64,000 nt of DNA, taken from Allobaculum stercoricanis DSM 13633. GTDB lineage: Bacteria > Bacillota_I > Bacilli_A > Erysipelotrichales > Erysipelotrichaceae. Position numbers and translations under genes: made by a program. Shown here piece by piece: positions 39,229 through 47,846 of this stretch (positions within the stretch are counted from its first letter, which is position 1; each line of letters opens with the position of its first letter). The stretch lies in contig NZ_KB913034.1 in NCBI RefSeq assembly GCF_000384195.1, positions 1,920,213-1,984,212 of the forward strand. Reading direction: 5' to 3'. Under the pieces are notes generated by a model. That model searched no databases. It saw only the letters and a list, made by a program, of their open reading frames with translations, and was not told the origin of the DNA.

Positions 39229-39447
39229 TTAGTCTTTGTTGTTGCGTCCGTATTTTCTGTTGAACTTTTCAATACGTCCTTGAGCGGCTGCGAAACGCTG
39301 ACGGCCAGTGTAGAATGGGTGGCAGTTGCTGCAAGTATCTACTGTAAGAGTATCACCTTTTACTGTAGAACCAGATTCGAATTTATTACCGCAGGAAGCA
39401 CAAACAACAGTTACGGTATGGTAGTTAGGATGGATTCCTTGTTTCAT
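39229..39447 (-). CDS. rpmE: Ribosomal protein L31 (zinc type)
   Basis: 72 residues. Starts [10 protein letters not shown] and has four zinc-ligand Cys in two CxxC pairs: CASC (16-19) and CSNC (37-40). This is the zinc-containing C+ form, whose expression is usually Zn-dependent. GGAGGTTATGGCAC precedes the ATG. Monocistronic with double terminators. Confidence 0.96.
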   Translation of the reverse strand: MKQGIHPNYHTVTVVCASCGNKFESGSTVKGDTLTVDTCSNCHPFYTGRQRFAAAQGRIEKFNRKYGRNNKD

Positions 39448-39600
39448 GTGCCATAACCTCCTTCCGCCTTAAATCATTTGCTGATTTAAAGTAAGTGCGT
39501 AAAGATTATAACAACCTCGTCTTAACAAATGCAACCAAAATAGCGTTATATTTCGTAAATTTCCTTTCCTGTTTGTCACCAATCGGCTTAAAATAAAGAC

Positions 39601-40158
39601 ATGAACACCATGCAAAAAACTTTTGGCCATCTGCAAACGATTAACCAGCATAAAATCAAAGTCACATCTTTATGTTTTCGTTGCGGATTATACAAACAAG
39701 GCCTTCTTCATGACTTATCTAAATATAGCCCAATCGAGCTAAAAACAGGATTTCGTTATTACCAAGGCTATCGCTCACCAATCGATGCCCAAAAAGAAGC
39801 AGAAGGATATTCTCTATCCTGGCTTCATCATAAAGGCCGCAATCCCCATCATTGGGAATACTGGCTCGACAACAGCAAAGATGGCATCAAACCGGTGCCG
39901 ATGAAATTCCAATATGTCGTCGAAATGTTTTGTGACCGGGTGGCGGCAAGTCAAATTTATTTAAAAGAAAAGTATCGAGATGATTCTCCTTTGAAATATT
40001 ATCGAGATAATCAAAGCCATGTCTGCATTCATCCGCAAACTGAACGCCAAATTTTATATCTGCTCGGTTACTTAAAACAATTCGGTCTAGACAAAACGAT
40101 CCTACAAATTCAAAAACTATTAGAGATGGATCGCCAAGGTCTTCCTTTACCGATTTAA
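39601..40158 (+). CDS. DUF5662 family protein (HD-like)
   Basis: 185 residues. Histidine-rich motifs LLHDLSKYSPIE (about 35-46) and WLHHKGRNPHHWEYW (about 74-88) match DUF5662, a family with an HD-phosphohydrolase-like pattern, often near catalases or phage genes. No function is assigned. The ATG has no SD; TAAAAT (39589-39594) ends 6 nt before it, which again suggests leaderless transcription. It is the only plus-strand gene between glmU and rsmG, with its own terminator. Confidence 0.8.
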   Translation: MNTMQKTFGHLQTINQHKIKVTSLCFRCGLYKQGLLHDLSKYSPIELKTGFRYYQGYRSPIDAQKEAEGYSLSWLHHKGRNPHHWEYWLDNSKDGIKPVPMKFQYVVEMFCDRVAASQIYLKEKYRDDSPLKYYRDNQSHVCIHPQTERQILYLLGYLKQFGLDKTILQIQKLLEMDRQGLPLPI

Positions 40159-40166
40159 AACAAAAA

Positions 40167-40226
40167 AGTTTCCTTGTCCTTTGAAATCACATTTTGATTT
40201 CTTAGCCATTCAAGGAAACTTATTTT
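40167..40226. terminator. Bidirectional terminator, DUF5662 / parB
   Basis: AAGTTTCCTTG (about 40167-40177) pairs with CAAGGAAACTT (about 40210-40220), with an inner GAAATC/GATTTC stem; A and T tracts flank it. Confidence 0.88.
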
Positions 40227-40227
40227 T

Positions 40228-41136
40228 TTATTCTGTTTCTGTTAAATCTAATAATTCTAAAATACGAGTCAAATCTTGTACGGTTTCATAGTGAATCGTA
40301 ATCGAATTGGGTTTAATCTTCACCGGCGTTTGGAAAAATTCTTCTAATTGCCGATGGGCATCTTGAATAAAGATGTTGTTGTCGAATTCTTCTTGTTCCG
40401 CTTTTTTTACATCATTTTTTAATTCTTTTGATTGTGAATCGAGCGCCTCTTTGACTTTTTGTTCCATCTTTCGCACCGACCAGCTTTCTCGATAAGCTTT
40501 ATCGGCTAATTTGATCATGGATGGTTTGTCTTTTAATGACAACAAAGCGCGAACATGACCCATCGATAATTTTTTATCGATGACCATTTGACTCACTTCT
40601 TCTGGCAAACGTAAAAGTCTTAATAAGTTTGCGATATGTTCTCTACTTTTGCCGACTCTTGTTGCGAGTTGTTCTTGAGTATAATGCAGTTTTTTGATCA
40701 ATTGATCATATGCTTTTGCTTCTTCAATGACGTTTAAATCTTCACGTTGAATATTTTCAAGTAAAGAAATTTCCATCATTTCTTGATCATTGAAATCGAC
40801 AATAATTGCTGGGATTTCCGCTTTTTGTGCAAGTTTAGAAGCACGAAGGCGGCGTTCTCCGGCAATCAATTCGTAGCCATGAATACTTTTCTTGACTAAG
40901 ATCGGCGTGAATACGCCATGTTCTCGAATTGAAGCAGCTAACTCTTCGAGAGCTTCTTCATTAAAAATTTTTCGTGGCTGATAAGGGTTCGGGCGAATTT
41001 GATCGACCGGAATTTGGAGCTGAGCATAGTTTTGTGATGTATCTTGTCCGTTTTGAATATCATCCAACATTTGGGTTATGTCTCCTCCAAAAATGGAGGA
41101 TAAGCCTTTACCTAATCTTTTGTTTTCTTCACTCAT
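40228..41136 (-). CDS. parB: Chromosome partitioning protein ParB (Spo0J-like)
   Basis: 302 residues. Starts with the ParA-stimulating LGKGLSSIFGG segment. The CTPase/nuclease-like ParB domain includes NPYQPRKIF (about 50-58) and GERRLRAS (about 112-119), then the HTH TQEQLATRVGKSREHIANLLRLL (about 152-174). ParB binds parS and spreads to organise the origin. It overlaps parA by 4 bp. I saw no TGTTTCACGTGAAACA-like parS in the window. Confidence 0.95.
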   Translation of the reverse strand: MSEENKRLGKGLSSIFGGDITQMLDDIQNGQDTSQNYAQLQIPVDQIRPNPYQPRKIFNEEALEELAASIREHGVFTPILVKKSIHGYELIAGERRLRASKLAQKAEIPAIIVDFNDQEMMEISLLENIQREDLNVIEEAKAYDQLIKKLHYTQEQLATRVGKSREHIANLLRLLRLPEEVSQMVIDKKLSMGHVRALLSLKDKPSMIKLADKAYRESWSVRKMEQKVKEALDSQSKELKNDVKKAEQEEFDNNIFIQDAHRQLEEFFQTPVKIKPNSITIHYETVQDLTRILELLDLTETE

Positions 41137-41912
41137 GCAAACACATCTTCTTTCAGATGAAGCATTTCACGAGATAAGCGGGCATAGGCTTGAGCCCCTT
41201 TACATTTCGGATCATATTCAAAAATGGAGACACCACGACTTGGAGCTTCGGACAATTTAACATTCCGTGGAATTGAATTTTGGTACACTAAACGACCAAA
41301 GGTCTGGCGAACTTCTTGGGAAACATCGACGGATAGACGAGTTCGATAATCAAACATTGTCATCAAAATTCCTTCGATTAAAAGTTTTGGGTTACTTGTT
41401 TTTTGAACCAAGCGAATGGTCAACAACAATTGGGTTACCCCTTCTAATGCATAATACTCACATTGCACAGGAATCAAGACACTATCCGCTGCCGTCAGCG
41501 CATTGGTGTTCAGTAATCCTAAAGAAGGTGGACAATCAATCAAAATAAAATCGTATTGATCGCGAATTGGATCAAGCGCATTTTTTAAGAGTTGTTCTTT
41601 TCCTGAACTTAAGCGATCCATCATTAAATCAGCACCTGCTAAAGTCATGTTGCTTGGCAAAATATCGACTGGACATTTATCTCCATGTACAATCGCATTT
41701 TGAATTGGAAAACCTTCCAACATCACGTTATAGACTGTGGGTTGGCCATTGGATTTTAATGCCCCTAATCCTTGGCTTGCATTCCCTTGGGAATCAAAAT
41801 CAACAAGCAATACTTTATTGCCTAATCTCGACAAAGCACTGGATAAATTGATTGCTGTTGTCGTTTTACCCACGCCACCTTTTTGATTGGAAATTGCGAT
41901 GATTTTAGCCAT
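41133..41912 (-). CDS. parA: Chromosome partitioning ATPase ParA (Soj-like)
   Basis: 259 residues. The deviant Walker A KGGVGKTT (11-18) is the ParA/MinD form. The chromosomal Soj class is shown by its length and the absence of an N-terminal HTH. It controls origin segregation and DnaA activity with ParB. GGAGG lies 7 nt before ATG. The start overlaps rsmG by 8 bp, the usual rsmG-parA-parB order near oriC. Confidence 0.95.
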   Translation of the reverse strand: MAKIIAISNQKGGVGKTTTAINLSSALSRLGNKVLLVDFDSQGNASQGLGALKSNGQPTVYNVMLEGFPIQNAIVHGDKCPVDILPSNMTLAGADLMMDRLSSGKEQLLKNALDPIRDQYDFILIDCPPSLGLLNTNALTAADSVLIPVQCEYYALEGVTQLLLTIRLVQKTSNPKLLIEGILMTMFDYRTRLSVDVSQEVRQTFGRLVYQNSIPRNVKLSEAPSRGVSIFEYDPKCKGAQAYARLSREMLHLKEDVFA

Positions 41913-42615
41913 TCGTTTCCTCCAGTGGTTTTTTCTTAATTAAAGAATAAGAACGTGGATATTGTTTTGGAGTTGGCGCTGTCTTCACAAATGTAATGAC
42001 GGTTCGTTCGCCCTCTTGTCCTAATTCAAATTCTTTAATTTGTTCAACCTTAACTTTTAAAGCATCGATCGCTGGTTTCGCATTTTTTAATTCTTCTTTA
42101 CCAGCAGATCCTTTTAACGCGATAAATTTTCCTTTGCCTTTGAGTAAAGGAATACAAAGTTCCAATAAAATGGAAAGTCTTGCTACTGCCCGAGCACTAA
42201 CCACATCAAATTTAGAACGGTTTTGTTTGACGTAATCTTCAGCACGCGCATTTTCAATGTTCACGTTTTTCAACTGTAATTCATCTTTTACGACTTGTAA
42301 AAACTTGCAACGTTTTGTCAATGGTTCAATCAAAGTGAATTGCCGTTTAGGCCAAACGATAGAAAGTGGAATCCCTGGAAATCCCGCACCACTGCCGACA
42401 TCGGCCATCGTTTCAAATTCTGTCCCCATAAAAGGAACAATTGAATCGTAAAAATGTTTTTCCCAAACTTCTTCTTCTTCAACAATTGCCGTCAGATTCA
42501 TTTTCTGATTCCATTCTTGAAGTAAGCTTAAGTATTGTTCAAATTGATGGATTTGTTTCTCATCGAGAATAATGTTGTTTTGTTGTAGAGCTTCTCGGAA
42601 TTGTTCTTTATTCAT
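41905..42615 (-). CDS. rsmG: 16S rRNA m7G527 methyltransferase
   Basis: 236 residues from ATG 42615, beginning MNKEQFREAL as in the family; the frame is open to 42672 but an extended -10 TGGTATACT (42623-42631) sits 7 nt before 42615, so the longer form is not transcribed. The SAM site is DVGSGAGFPGIPL (about 74-86). It methylates G527 of 16S rRNA; loss gives streptomycin tolerance in other bacteria. No SD, near-leaderless. First gene of the rsmG-parA-parB operon. Confidence 0.94.
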   Translation of the reverse strand: MNKEQFREALQQNNIILDEKQIHQFEQYLSLLQEWNQKMNLTAIVEEEEVWEKHFYDSIVPFMGTEFETMADVGSGAGFPGIPLSIVWPKRQFTLIEPLTKRCKFLQVVKDELQLKNVNIENARAEDYVKQNRSKFDVVSARAVARLSILLELCIPLLKGKGKFIALKGSAGKEELKNAKPAIDALKVKVEQIKEFELGQEGERTVITFVKTAPTPKQYPRSYSLIKKKPLEETNG

Positions 42616-42622
42616 AGTCTTC

Positions 42623-42631
42623 AGTATACCA
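42623..42631 (-). promoter_or_regulatory. rsmG extended -10, leaderless
   Basis: Minus strand TGGTATACT, then 7 nt, then ATG 42615. Confidence 0.6.
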
Positions 42632-42761
42632 TTAGTTGCTAATCGATTCATGATGAATCTTACGAACTGCAATTCTCTCTGTTTTCTTTATAGTCTGAAT
42701 TTTAGAAAACGTTTGCGTCCAATCATTATTTATTCATTCGAAATATTATTGTTTTTAAAAA

Positions 42762-42770
42762 TGGTAAACT
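42762..42770 (+). promoter_or_regulatory. Extended -10 of the DUF4230 gene, leaderless
   Basis: TGGTAAACT, then exactly 6 nt, then ATG 42777; no SD. Confidence 0.55.
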
Positions 42771-42776
42771 ATTTGC

Positions 42777-43475
42777 ATGGCAAAACAAAGATTAAAACCA
42801 GCGATCCGAAATGGAGCCATCGGATTTGTGATTGGTTTAGCGCTATGCTCCATCGTTTCCCTTTCTGGTTGTTTAGCTTTGAAAGGAGCTCAAGAAAGAA
42901 AAGAAATCAGTTCAACAACTCTCAAAACCTCACTTGAGCAGGCTTCTGATCTGATCACCACAAAGTACTACTATTCCGATATTGGTAAATTTGAAAATTC
43001 ATATGAAATTAATGGTTGGAGTATTCCTTTTACAGGAAAAAACTTCATCCTCTCTTATCAAGGAGAAGCTTTACTTGGTTTTTCTATCAAAGACGTCAAA
43101 ATCGATGTGAACCACAATCAGATTCATGTCACTTGTCCACCGATCCAAATTTTATCCAATGCGATCCCTGCTGAAAGTGTCGAAGTCTATGATCAATCGT
43201 TCAACATCTTCAATCAAGTGACGATTGATGACTATCTTGAATTTGAAACCAATCAAAAAGTGATTGCAGAACAAAAGATGCAAGATAACGGCGTATTTGA
43301 ACAAGCAAAAGAAGATGCGAAAACCTCAATTCTCTCTGTGCTCAATGTCATCCCAGAAGTTCGCGAAGACTACCACATCACAATCGACTTTGAAGAACAA
43401 CCGGAAGATACAACGCAACCTACAAGCCAAGCGAGTGAAACAAATTCATCAACAAGTACGCAAGCCGCTTCTTAA
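42777..43475 (+). CDS. DUF4230 membrane-anchored protein
   Basis: 232 residues. A single N-terminal hydrophobic segment (about 13-35) ends in SLSGC, which is a plausible lipobox (Cys32), so it may be a lipoprotein rather than a transmembrane protein. The external part (about 50-215) matches DUF4230: a beta-rich domain followed by a helical region. The C-terminus is a Thr/Ser/Gln tail. Function unknown. Head-on to replication, divergent from rsmG. Confidence 0.8.
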   Translation: MAKQRLKPAIRNGAIGFVIGLALCSIVSLSGCLALKGAQERKEISSTTLKTSLEQASDLITTKYYYSDIGKFENSYEINGWSIPFTGKNFILSYQGEALLGFSIKDVKIDVNHNQIHVTCPPIQILSNAIPAESVEVYDQSFNIFNQVTIDDYLEFETNQKVIAEQKMQDNGVFEQAKEDAKTSILSVLNVIPEVREDYHITIDFEEQPEDTTQPTSQASETNSSTSTQAAS

Positions 43476-43496
43476 ACATGACATCAAAAAATCTGA

Positions 43497-43543
43497 AAGA
43501 ATAAGAATATCCTTTATTTTAGGGATATTCTTATTCTTTTTAT
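43497..43543 (+). terminator. Terminator after the DUF4230 gene
   Basis: AAGAATAAGAATATCC (43497-43512) and GGATATTCTTATTCTT (43523-43538), then T-rich; 16-bp perfect stem. Confidence 0.92.
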
Positions 43544-43606
43544 TTTTTCCTAACTATCTTTTCAATATTTAGGATTTTCATATTCTTGATCTCTTCCAAT
43601 CCTATG

Positions 43607-43661
43607 ACAAAAAAACGTGATCCATTTTGTGTTCTACTTGAACATCTATTGGATCACGTTT
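43607..43661 (-). terminator. Likely rpoE terminator
   Basis: AAACGTGATCCA (43613-43624) and TGGATCACGTTT (43650-43661), with seven T on the minus-strand exit. It lies about 110 nt past the rpoE stop. Confidence 0.7.
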
Positions 43662-43770
43662 GATTTCAATTTTTATTGATTAGCGAAAGATGAATCATTT
43701 CGCATTGAATGTTTATTTTTGAAAAATATATATCCCCATTGATTCAAAAACATTCACTGTTTAAATCGTT

Positions 43771-44118
43771 TTATTCTTCGTCTTCAGAAGACTCTTCATC
43801 ATCATCTTCTTCATCGATGATTTCATCTTCGTCTTCTTCTGTTACGTAGTCGTCTTCATCTTCGACACTAATTGATTCTGTGTCGACAATCGTGTTAGCG
43901 GAAGACTGACGTTTGCGCAAATCCCAAGTGTTTCCTGGAAGAGAGGCAAATCGACCGTCAATGGATAAGTCACTATAAAGTTGTGCGATATTGTCATCAG
44001 CTTGTGAAGGAGTAAATCCCATTTCACTAGATACTTGATTCCAAATATCGATAAATTTCATAGCTTTTTTCTGGCTGGATAAAATGTCATAAGCCAGATC
44101 AATCATTGATTTTTTCAT
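43771..44118 (-). CDS. rpoE: RNA polymerase delta subunit
   Basis: 115 residues from ATG 44118, with GGAG 8 nt upstream; the frame extends to 44175 into argS. The N-terminal HARE-HTH domain (SMIDLAYDILSSQKKAMKF...) is followed by a Glu/Asp-rich tail (about 75-115), the delta-subunit form of low-GC Gram-positives. Delta increases RNAP recycling and sensitivity to initiating NTP. Located 28 bp after argS. Confidence 0.9.
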   Translation of the reverse strand: MKKSMIDLAYDILSSQKKAMKFIDIWNQVSSEMGFTPSQADDNIAQLYSDLSIDGRFASLPGNTWDLRKRQSSANTIVDTESISVEDEDDYVTEEDEDEIIDEEDDDEESSEDEE

Positions 44119-44146
44119 GTGTAAATCTCCTCGTAATACAATCGGT

Positions 44147-45781
44147 TTACATTGATTCAGGGGCTGATACGCCAATTAAGCTTAATGCATCAGCTAAAAC
44201 AATCTGTACAGCTTGCAACAAAGCAATTCGTTGAGCGCTGAGTTCTGGATTTTGGGGATCATTTACTTTGCATGCGCCATAGAAGCTATGGAACTTCGCA
44301 GCGAGGTTTTGAATATAATGAGAAATTCGATGAACTTGACGTGTTCTTGCTGTCTGTTCAATTACAGATGGATATTCTTGTAATGTTTTGAGCAGATCAA
44401 TTTCTTTTTCGTGAGTTAAGTCTTTGAAATCTGTTGGTGTGCTATATCCTTCTGTCTGTTTTAAGATCGAACAAATACGCGCATGGGCATATTGAGCATA
44501 ATAAACTGGGTTTTCATTTGTTTTGGATACAGCTAAGTCTAAATCGAAATCAAGATGTGTATCTAATGCACGTGCAGAGAAGAAATATCTTGCTGCATCA
44601 ACACCAACTAAATCCATCAAGTCATTAATTGTTGTCGCGTTACCTAAACGTTTCGACATTTTAACTTCTTCACCATTGCTAACTAAACGAACCATCTGAA
44701 TGATATCGACATTTAATTTGTCTGGATCATGGTGTAAAGCAGACATTGATGCTTTTAAACGTGGAATATATCCATGGTGGTCAGCACCGAAGAAGTTCAC
44801 TAACATATCAAATCCACGGCGATATTTATCGTCATGATAAGCGATATCTGGAACTAAGTAGGTCAAAGAACCATCTTGTTTACGTAATACGCGGTCTTTA
44901 TCATCATTGAAGTCTGTTGTTCTAAACCATAATGCGCCATCTTTTTCGTAAGTATAGCCATTATCACCAAGTTGTTTTAAGGCTTCATCTACTTTTTTCG
45001 CATCTCTTAATGCTTGTTCAGAAGTCCAAACATCGAAGTGAACACGGAAACGGTCTAAGTCTTCTTTGATTTTGTCTAATTCAAAGGCAATTCCTTCTTT
45101 TCTGAAGAAATCTAAGTTTTCTTTTGTTGGTTCTAATAATTGATTTGGATATTCTTTTGCGAGCTGTTCTGCTTTTTCTTTTACGTCAGCACCTAAATAT
45201 CCATCTTCACCAATTTCAGCTTCCTGGCCGTGTGCTTGCGCATAACGTGCCCATAAAGAAAGAGCAAGGTTGCCAATTTGGTTACCTGCATCGTTAACAT
45301 AGTATTCACGAGTTACATCATAACCCGCTTTTTTCATGATTCTCGCACAAGAATCACCCCATGCTGCCCCACGTGCGTGTCCTAAGTGTAAAGATCCAGT
45401 TGGGTTTGCGGATACGTATTCAAGATTCACTTTGATGTGATTATCAGCAAGTTGGCCATAGTTTTCTTTAAGTTCAAGAATTGTTGGAATAACTCTTGCA
45501 TATTCATCTTTTTTCATCACGAAATTCAAGAAACCAGGACCGGCGATTTCAACGTGTTCGATGGAATCACTTTGCAGGTTGTTCATGATGTTTTGGGCAA
45601 TTTCAACTGGTTTTGTGCGTAAAGTTTTTGTTAACTTCATCGCCATATTCGTTGAATAATCCCCTTGTTCTTTACGTTTTGGAATTTCGATAATAATTTC
45701 GTTTGGTTCTAAGTCTAAGTCGTAAGCTTGTTTTACTGCTAATGCAAGAGCTTGACGGAGAGTTTGATCCATTGCTCCCAT
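44147..45781 (-). CDS. argS: Arginyl-tRNA synthetase
   Basis: 544 residues from ATG 45781; the upstream ATG 45790 overlaps the AAAGG SD. Class I signatures are HLGHARGA (HIGH, about 126-133) and VKMSKRLGN (KMSKS, about 365-373). The C-terminal DALR anticodon-binding domain ends at SAPESM. It charges tRNA-Arg. Followed by rpoE and preceded by the ywiB-like gene, the gene order of Bacillus ywiB-argS-rpoE. Confidence 0.96.
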   Translation of the reverse strand: MGAMDQTLRQALALAVKQAYDLDLEPNEIIIEIPKRKEQGDYSTNMAMKLTKTLRTKPVEIAQNIMNNLQSDSIEHVEIAGPGFLNFVMKKDEYARVIPTILELKENYGQLADNHIKVNLEYVSANPTGSLHLGHARGAAWGDSCARIMKKAGYDVTREYYVNDAGNQIGNLALSLWARYAQAHGQEAEIGEDGYLGADVKEKAEQLAKEYPNQLLEPTKENLDFFRKEGIAFELDKIKEDLDRFRVHFDVWTSEQALRDAKKVDEALKQLGDNGYTYEKDGALWFRTTDFNDDKDRVLRKQDGSLTYLVPDIAYHDDKYRRGFDMLVNFFGADHHGYIPRLKASMSALHHDPDKLNVDIIQMVRLVSNGEEVKMSKRLGNATTINDLMDLVGVDAARYFFSARALDTHLDFDLDLAVSKTNENPVYYAQYAHARICSILKQTEGYSTPTDFKDLTHEKEIDLLKTLQEYPSVIEQTARTRQVHRISHYIQNLAAKFHSFYGACKVNDPQNPELSAQRIALLQAVQIVLADALSLIGVSAPESM

Positions 45782-45878
45782 GGTGTTCATCCTTTCTCTA
45801 TTGGTTATTTATGATTTCATACTCAAATCATATGAGCATGTATTTGCATTTGTGAATCTGTGGTTTTTTAAACCTTAA

Positions 45879-46298
45879 CTATTTATGCATGTTCAACGTC
45901 ATTTGAAAATAAAAATACTCAGTTTCGTCTAATAAATAAGAAAGATGAATCACTTTTATCCATTCTTCGCTCATTTTTGAGACATTTTCTAAGGATCGTT
46001 GTTCATTTCCTTTCGTTTGAATCTCGCATTTGATCTGTGAAATTGGCATTTCCATATTGCCAAAAGGCGTTTGAATATTCGCTTTTCCTTCGCCTACGTA
46101 AGGCAAAAATAAGCGCGTTTTTACTTCTGATTCATTGTGAATCAATATCCCTTTTTTGAGTACTTTCCACGTGGATTGTTCTTGGGCCGTGCCAAAGGAA
46201 ACACAAAATGAACCAGAGTCTAATAATTCATACTCTGCTAAACCTTGATACAGAGCTTCGTGTGATTTTAAATCTTCTAAATGAACATGTACTAACAT
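45879..46298 (-). CDS. DUF1934 (YwiB-like) beta-barrel protein
   Basis: 139 residues, DUF1934 by length and by its neighbours (next to argS as in Bacillus). A calycin-like beta fold has been assigned to the family; its role is unknown. No SD. A promoter TTGAAA, 16 bp, then extended -10 TGATACACT (46309-46317) stands 10 nt before the ATG, so the 5' leader would be about 3-4 nt. Confidence 0.78.
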   Translation of the reverse strand: MLVHVHLEDLKSHEALYQGLAEYELLDSGSFCVSFGTAQEQSTWKVLKKGILIHNESEVKTRLFLPYVGEGKANIQTPFGNMEMPISQIKCEIQTKGNEQRSLENVSKMSEEWIKVIHLSYLLDETEYFYFQMTLNMHK

Positions 46299-46308
46299 AG
46301 CGATTGAA

Positions 46309-46336
46309 AGTGTATCACATCATTAGATCTTTTCAA
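46309..46336 (-). promoter_or_regulatory. Promoter of the ywiB-like gene, near-leaderless
   Basis: Minus strand TTGAAA (46331-46336), 16 bp, TACACT (46309-46314) with TG extension; ATG at 46298. Confidence 0.55.
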
Positions 46337-46351
46337 TCTATCTAGCGATTT

Positions 46352-47581
46352 CTATGCCGTTTTTTCGTATTTTAAAAATCTCTCTTTTGGAAAATACACC
46401 CGCCATTGTTGCGGATTTTTCATATTTAACAACGCTTGGGTCACATCTGAGCATTGAGAAAGAGGAATACAAGTATCGCCATCCAAAATGCGAATTTGAT
46501 TGTGTAAAGATTCAAAGTAAGGACAATATTCGCCTGCTTCCATTCTCATCACTTGGCAAAGCGCTTGTTGGAATGGATGAGATAATTTCAAATGCGCAAT
46601 CCATTGCTCTCCTTCTTCTTTATTTTGACAAGATTTCCAATCTGGGAGTCTTCTCGACAAAATAGCTCGGGAAAGATGAGATAAGACTTCATCCTCTAAG
46701 TCTTGGGCTTTTTCAATTTGCATCAAAAGCGAAAAATCATCTAAGCGCTCAAACGCTTGTAAATTCAATACATCTTGATGCAAATCCACTATTTTGCATT
46801 GGTGAAGATCACTAGGATGTTTATCGCAATAGTCTTGGAATGCATGAAGGAACGTTAAAATCATACTTTCATATCCGGCAGCATCGGGATGTAAGTACAC
46901 TTGCCAATACATTTGATAACGGGCCATGATGTAATCTTCAACGGCATGTGTTCCTGAACGTTTGACACAAAGATGACCCTCTTTGACGCGAAGCACGCGC
47001 AAAATTCTCTCTAAATCAAAATTGCCGTAAGTTGTGCCGGTCATATACGCATCGCGCAATAAGTAATCCATGCGATCACAATCGAGTTGTGAACTAATCA
47101 TTTCTTCTAACAAAGGACAATTTGATTGGTGATTTAAAATATCCACCACGCTTTGCGCAAGACTTGGATCTTCCTTGTTTAAAATTTGATGCACTTCACT
47201 ATGGGGATCGAGGATAATCGCTTTGGTTAAGGTTTCATGATGAATGTGACTAAAGCGCTCAAAACAATGGGAAAAAGGACCATGTCCTAAATCGTGTAAC
47301 AATGCTGCACAAAGTCCTGCCGTTTTTTGTTGATGATTTAAAAATTGGGAAATTTCATCCACTTCACTCATCATTCGTCTAGCCAGTTCATAAACGCCTA
47401 AACTATGGGCAAATCGCGTATGCTCGGCACAATGGTAAACCATACTGACGCCCCCTAATTGATGAATGCGGCGTAAACGTTGAAACTCTTTACTGTCGAT
47501 TAAATCCCAGATCACTTGTTGGTCGATATGAATATAGCCATGAATGGGATCTCGTAATACTTTAGTCTCCGCTAGTTTCAT
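46352..47581 (-). CDS. HD-domain phosphohydrolase (YwfO-like, dNTPase family)
   Basis: 409 residues. The HD metal site is visible as H-x-x-RFAHSLGV (about 53-62), LLHDLGHGPFSHCFE (about 94-108) and D of SQLDCDRMDYLLRD (about 164-177). Family members hydrolyse nucleoside triphosphates or are ligand-regulated hydrolases; the substrate for this copy is unknown. It overlaps rqcP by 20 bp, and with mfd upstream forms one operon. Confidence 0.88.
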   Translation of the reverse strand: MKLAETKVLRDPIHGYIHIDQQVIWDLIDSKEFQRLRRIHQLGGVSMVYHCAEHTRFAHSLGVYELARRMMSEVDEISQFLNHQQKTAGLCAALLHDLGHGPFSHCFERFSHIHHETLTKAIILDPHSEVHQILNKEDPSLAQSVVDILNHQSNCPLLEEMISSQLDCDRMDYLLRDAYMTGTTYGNFDLERILRVLRVKEGHLCVKRSGTHAVEDYIMARYQMYWQVYLHPDAAGYESMILTFLHAFQDYCDKHPSDLHQCKIVDLHQDVLNLQAFERLDDFSLLMQIEKAQDLEDEVLSHLSRAILSRRLPDWKSCQNKEEGEQWIAHLKLSHPFQQALCQVMRMEAGEYCPYFESLHNQIRILDGDTCIPLSQCSDVTQALLNMKNPQQWRVYFPKERFLKYEKTA

Positions 47582-47843
47582 CAGCGATTTCCTTTTTCGT
47601 TTGCCGAATCACTTCAAACATCAAGGCAGCTTTTTCCTTATTTGCTTGTTTTGGCGTATCTTTGACGACGATTTCTAAGATTCGATTTCCAAATTCAAGG
47701 ACAATCACATCATCGATATCCACTTCACTCGATGGTTTAGCAACGCGACCATTCAGAGTAATTCTTTTTTCCAATGCTAATTGTTTTGCTGCCTCACGGC
47801 GTTTTAAAATGCGGGCAGTTTTTAAGTATTTATCTAGACGCAT
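47562..47843 (-). CDS. rqcP: S4-domain RNA-binding protein RqcP (YabO-like)
   Basis: 93 residues. The S4 fold is clear: MRLDKYLKTARILKRREAAK followed by ITLNGRVAKPSSEV. It stimulates ribosome-associated quality control: it binds split 50S subunits and supports RqcH-driven Ala tailing. Starts 3 bp after the mfd stop and overlaps the HD protein. Same mfd-yabO neighbourhood as Bacillus. Confidence 0.9.
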   Translation of the reverse strand: MRLDKYLKTARILKRREAAKQLALEKRITLNGRVAKPSSEVDIDDVIVLEFGNRILEIVVKDTPKQANKEKAALMFEVIRQTKKEIADETSGD

Positions 47844-47846
47844 CGC

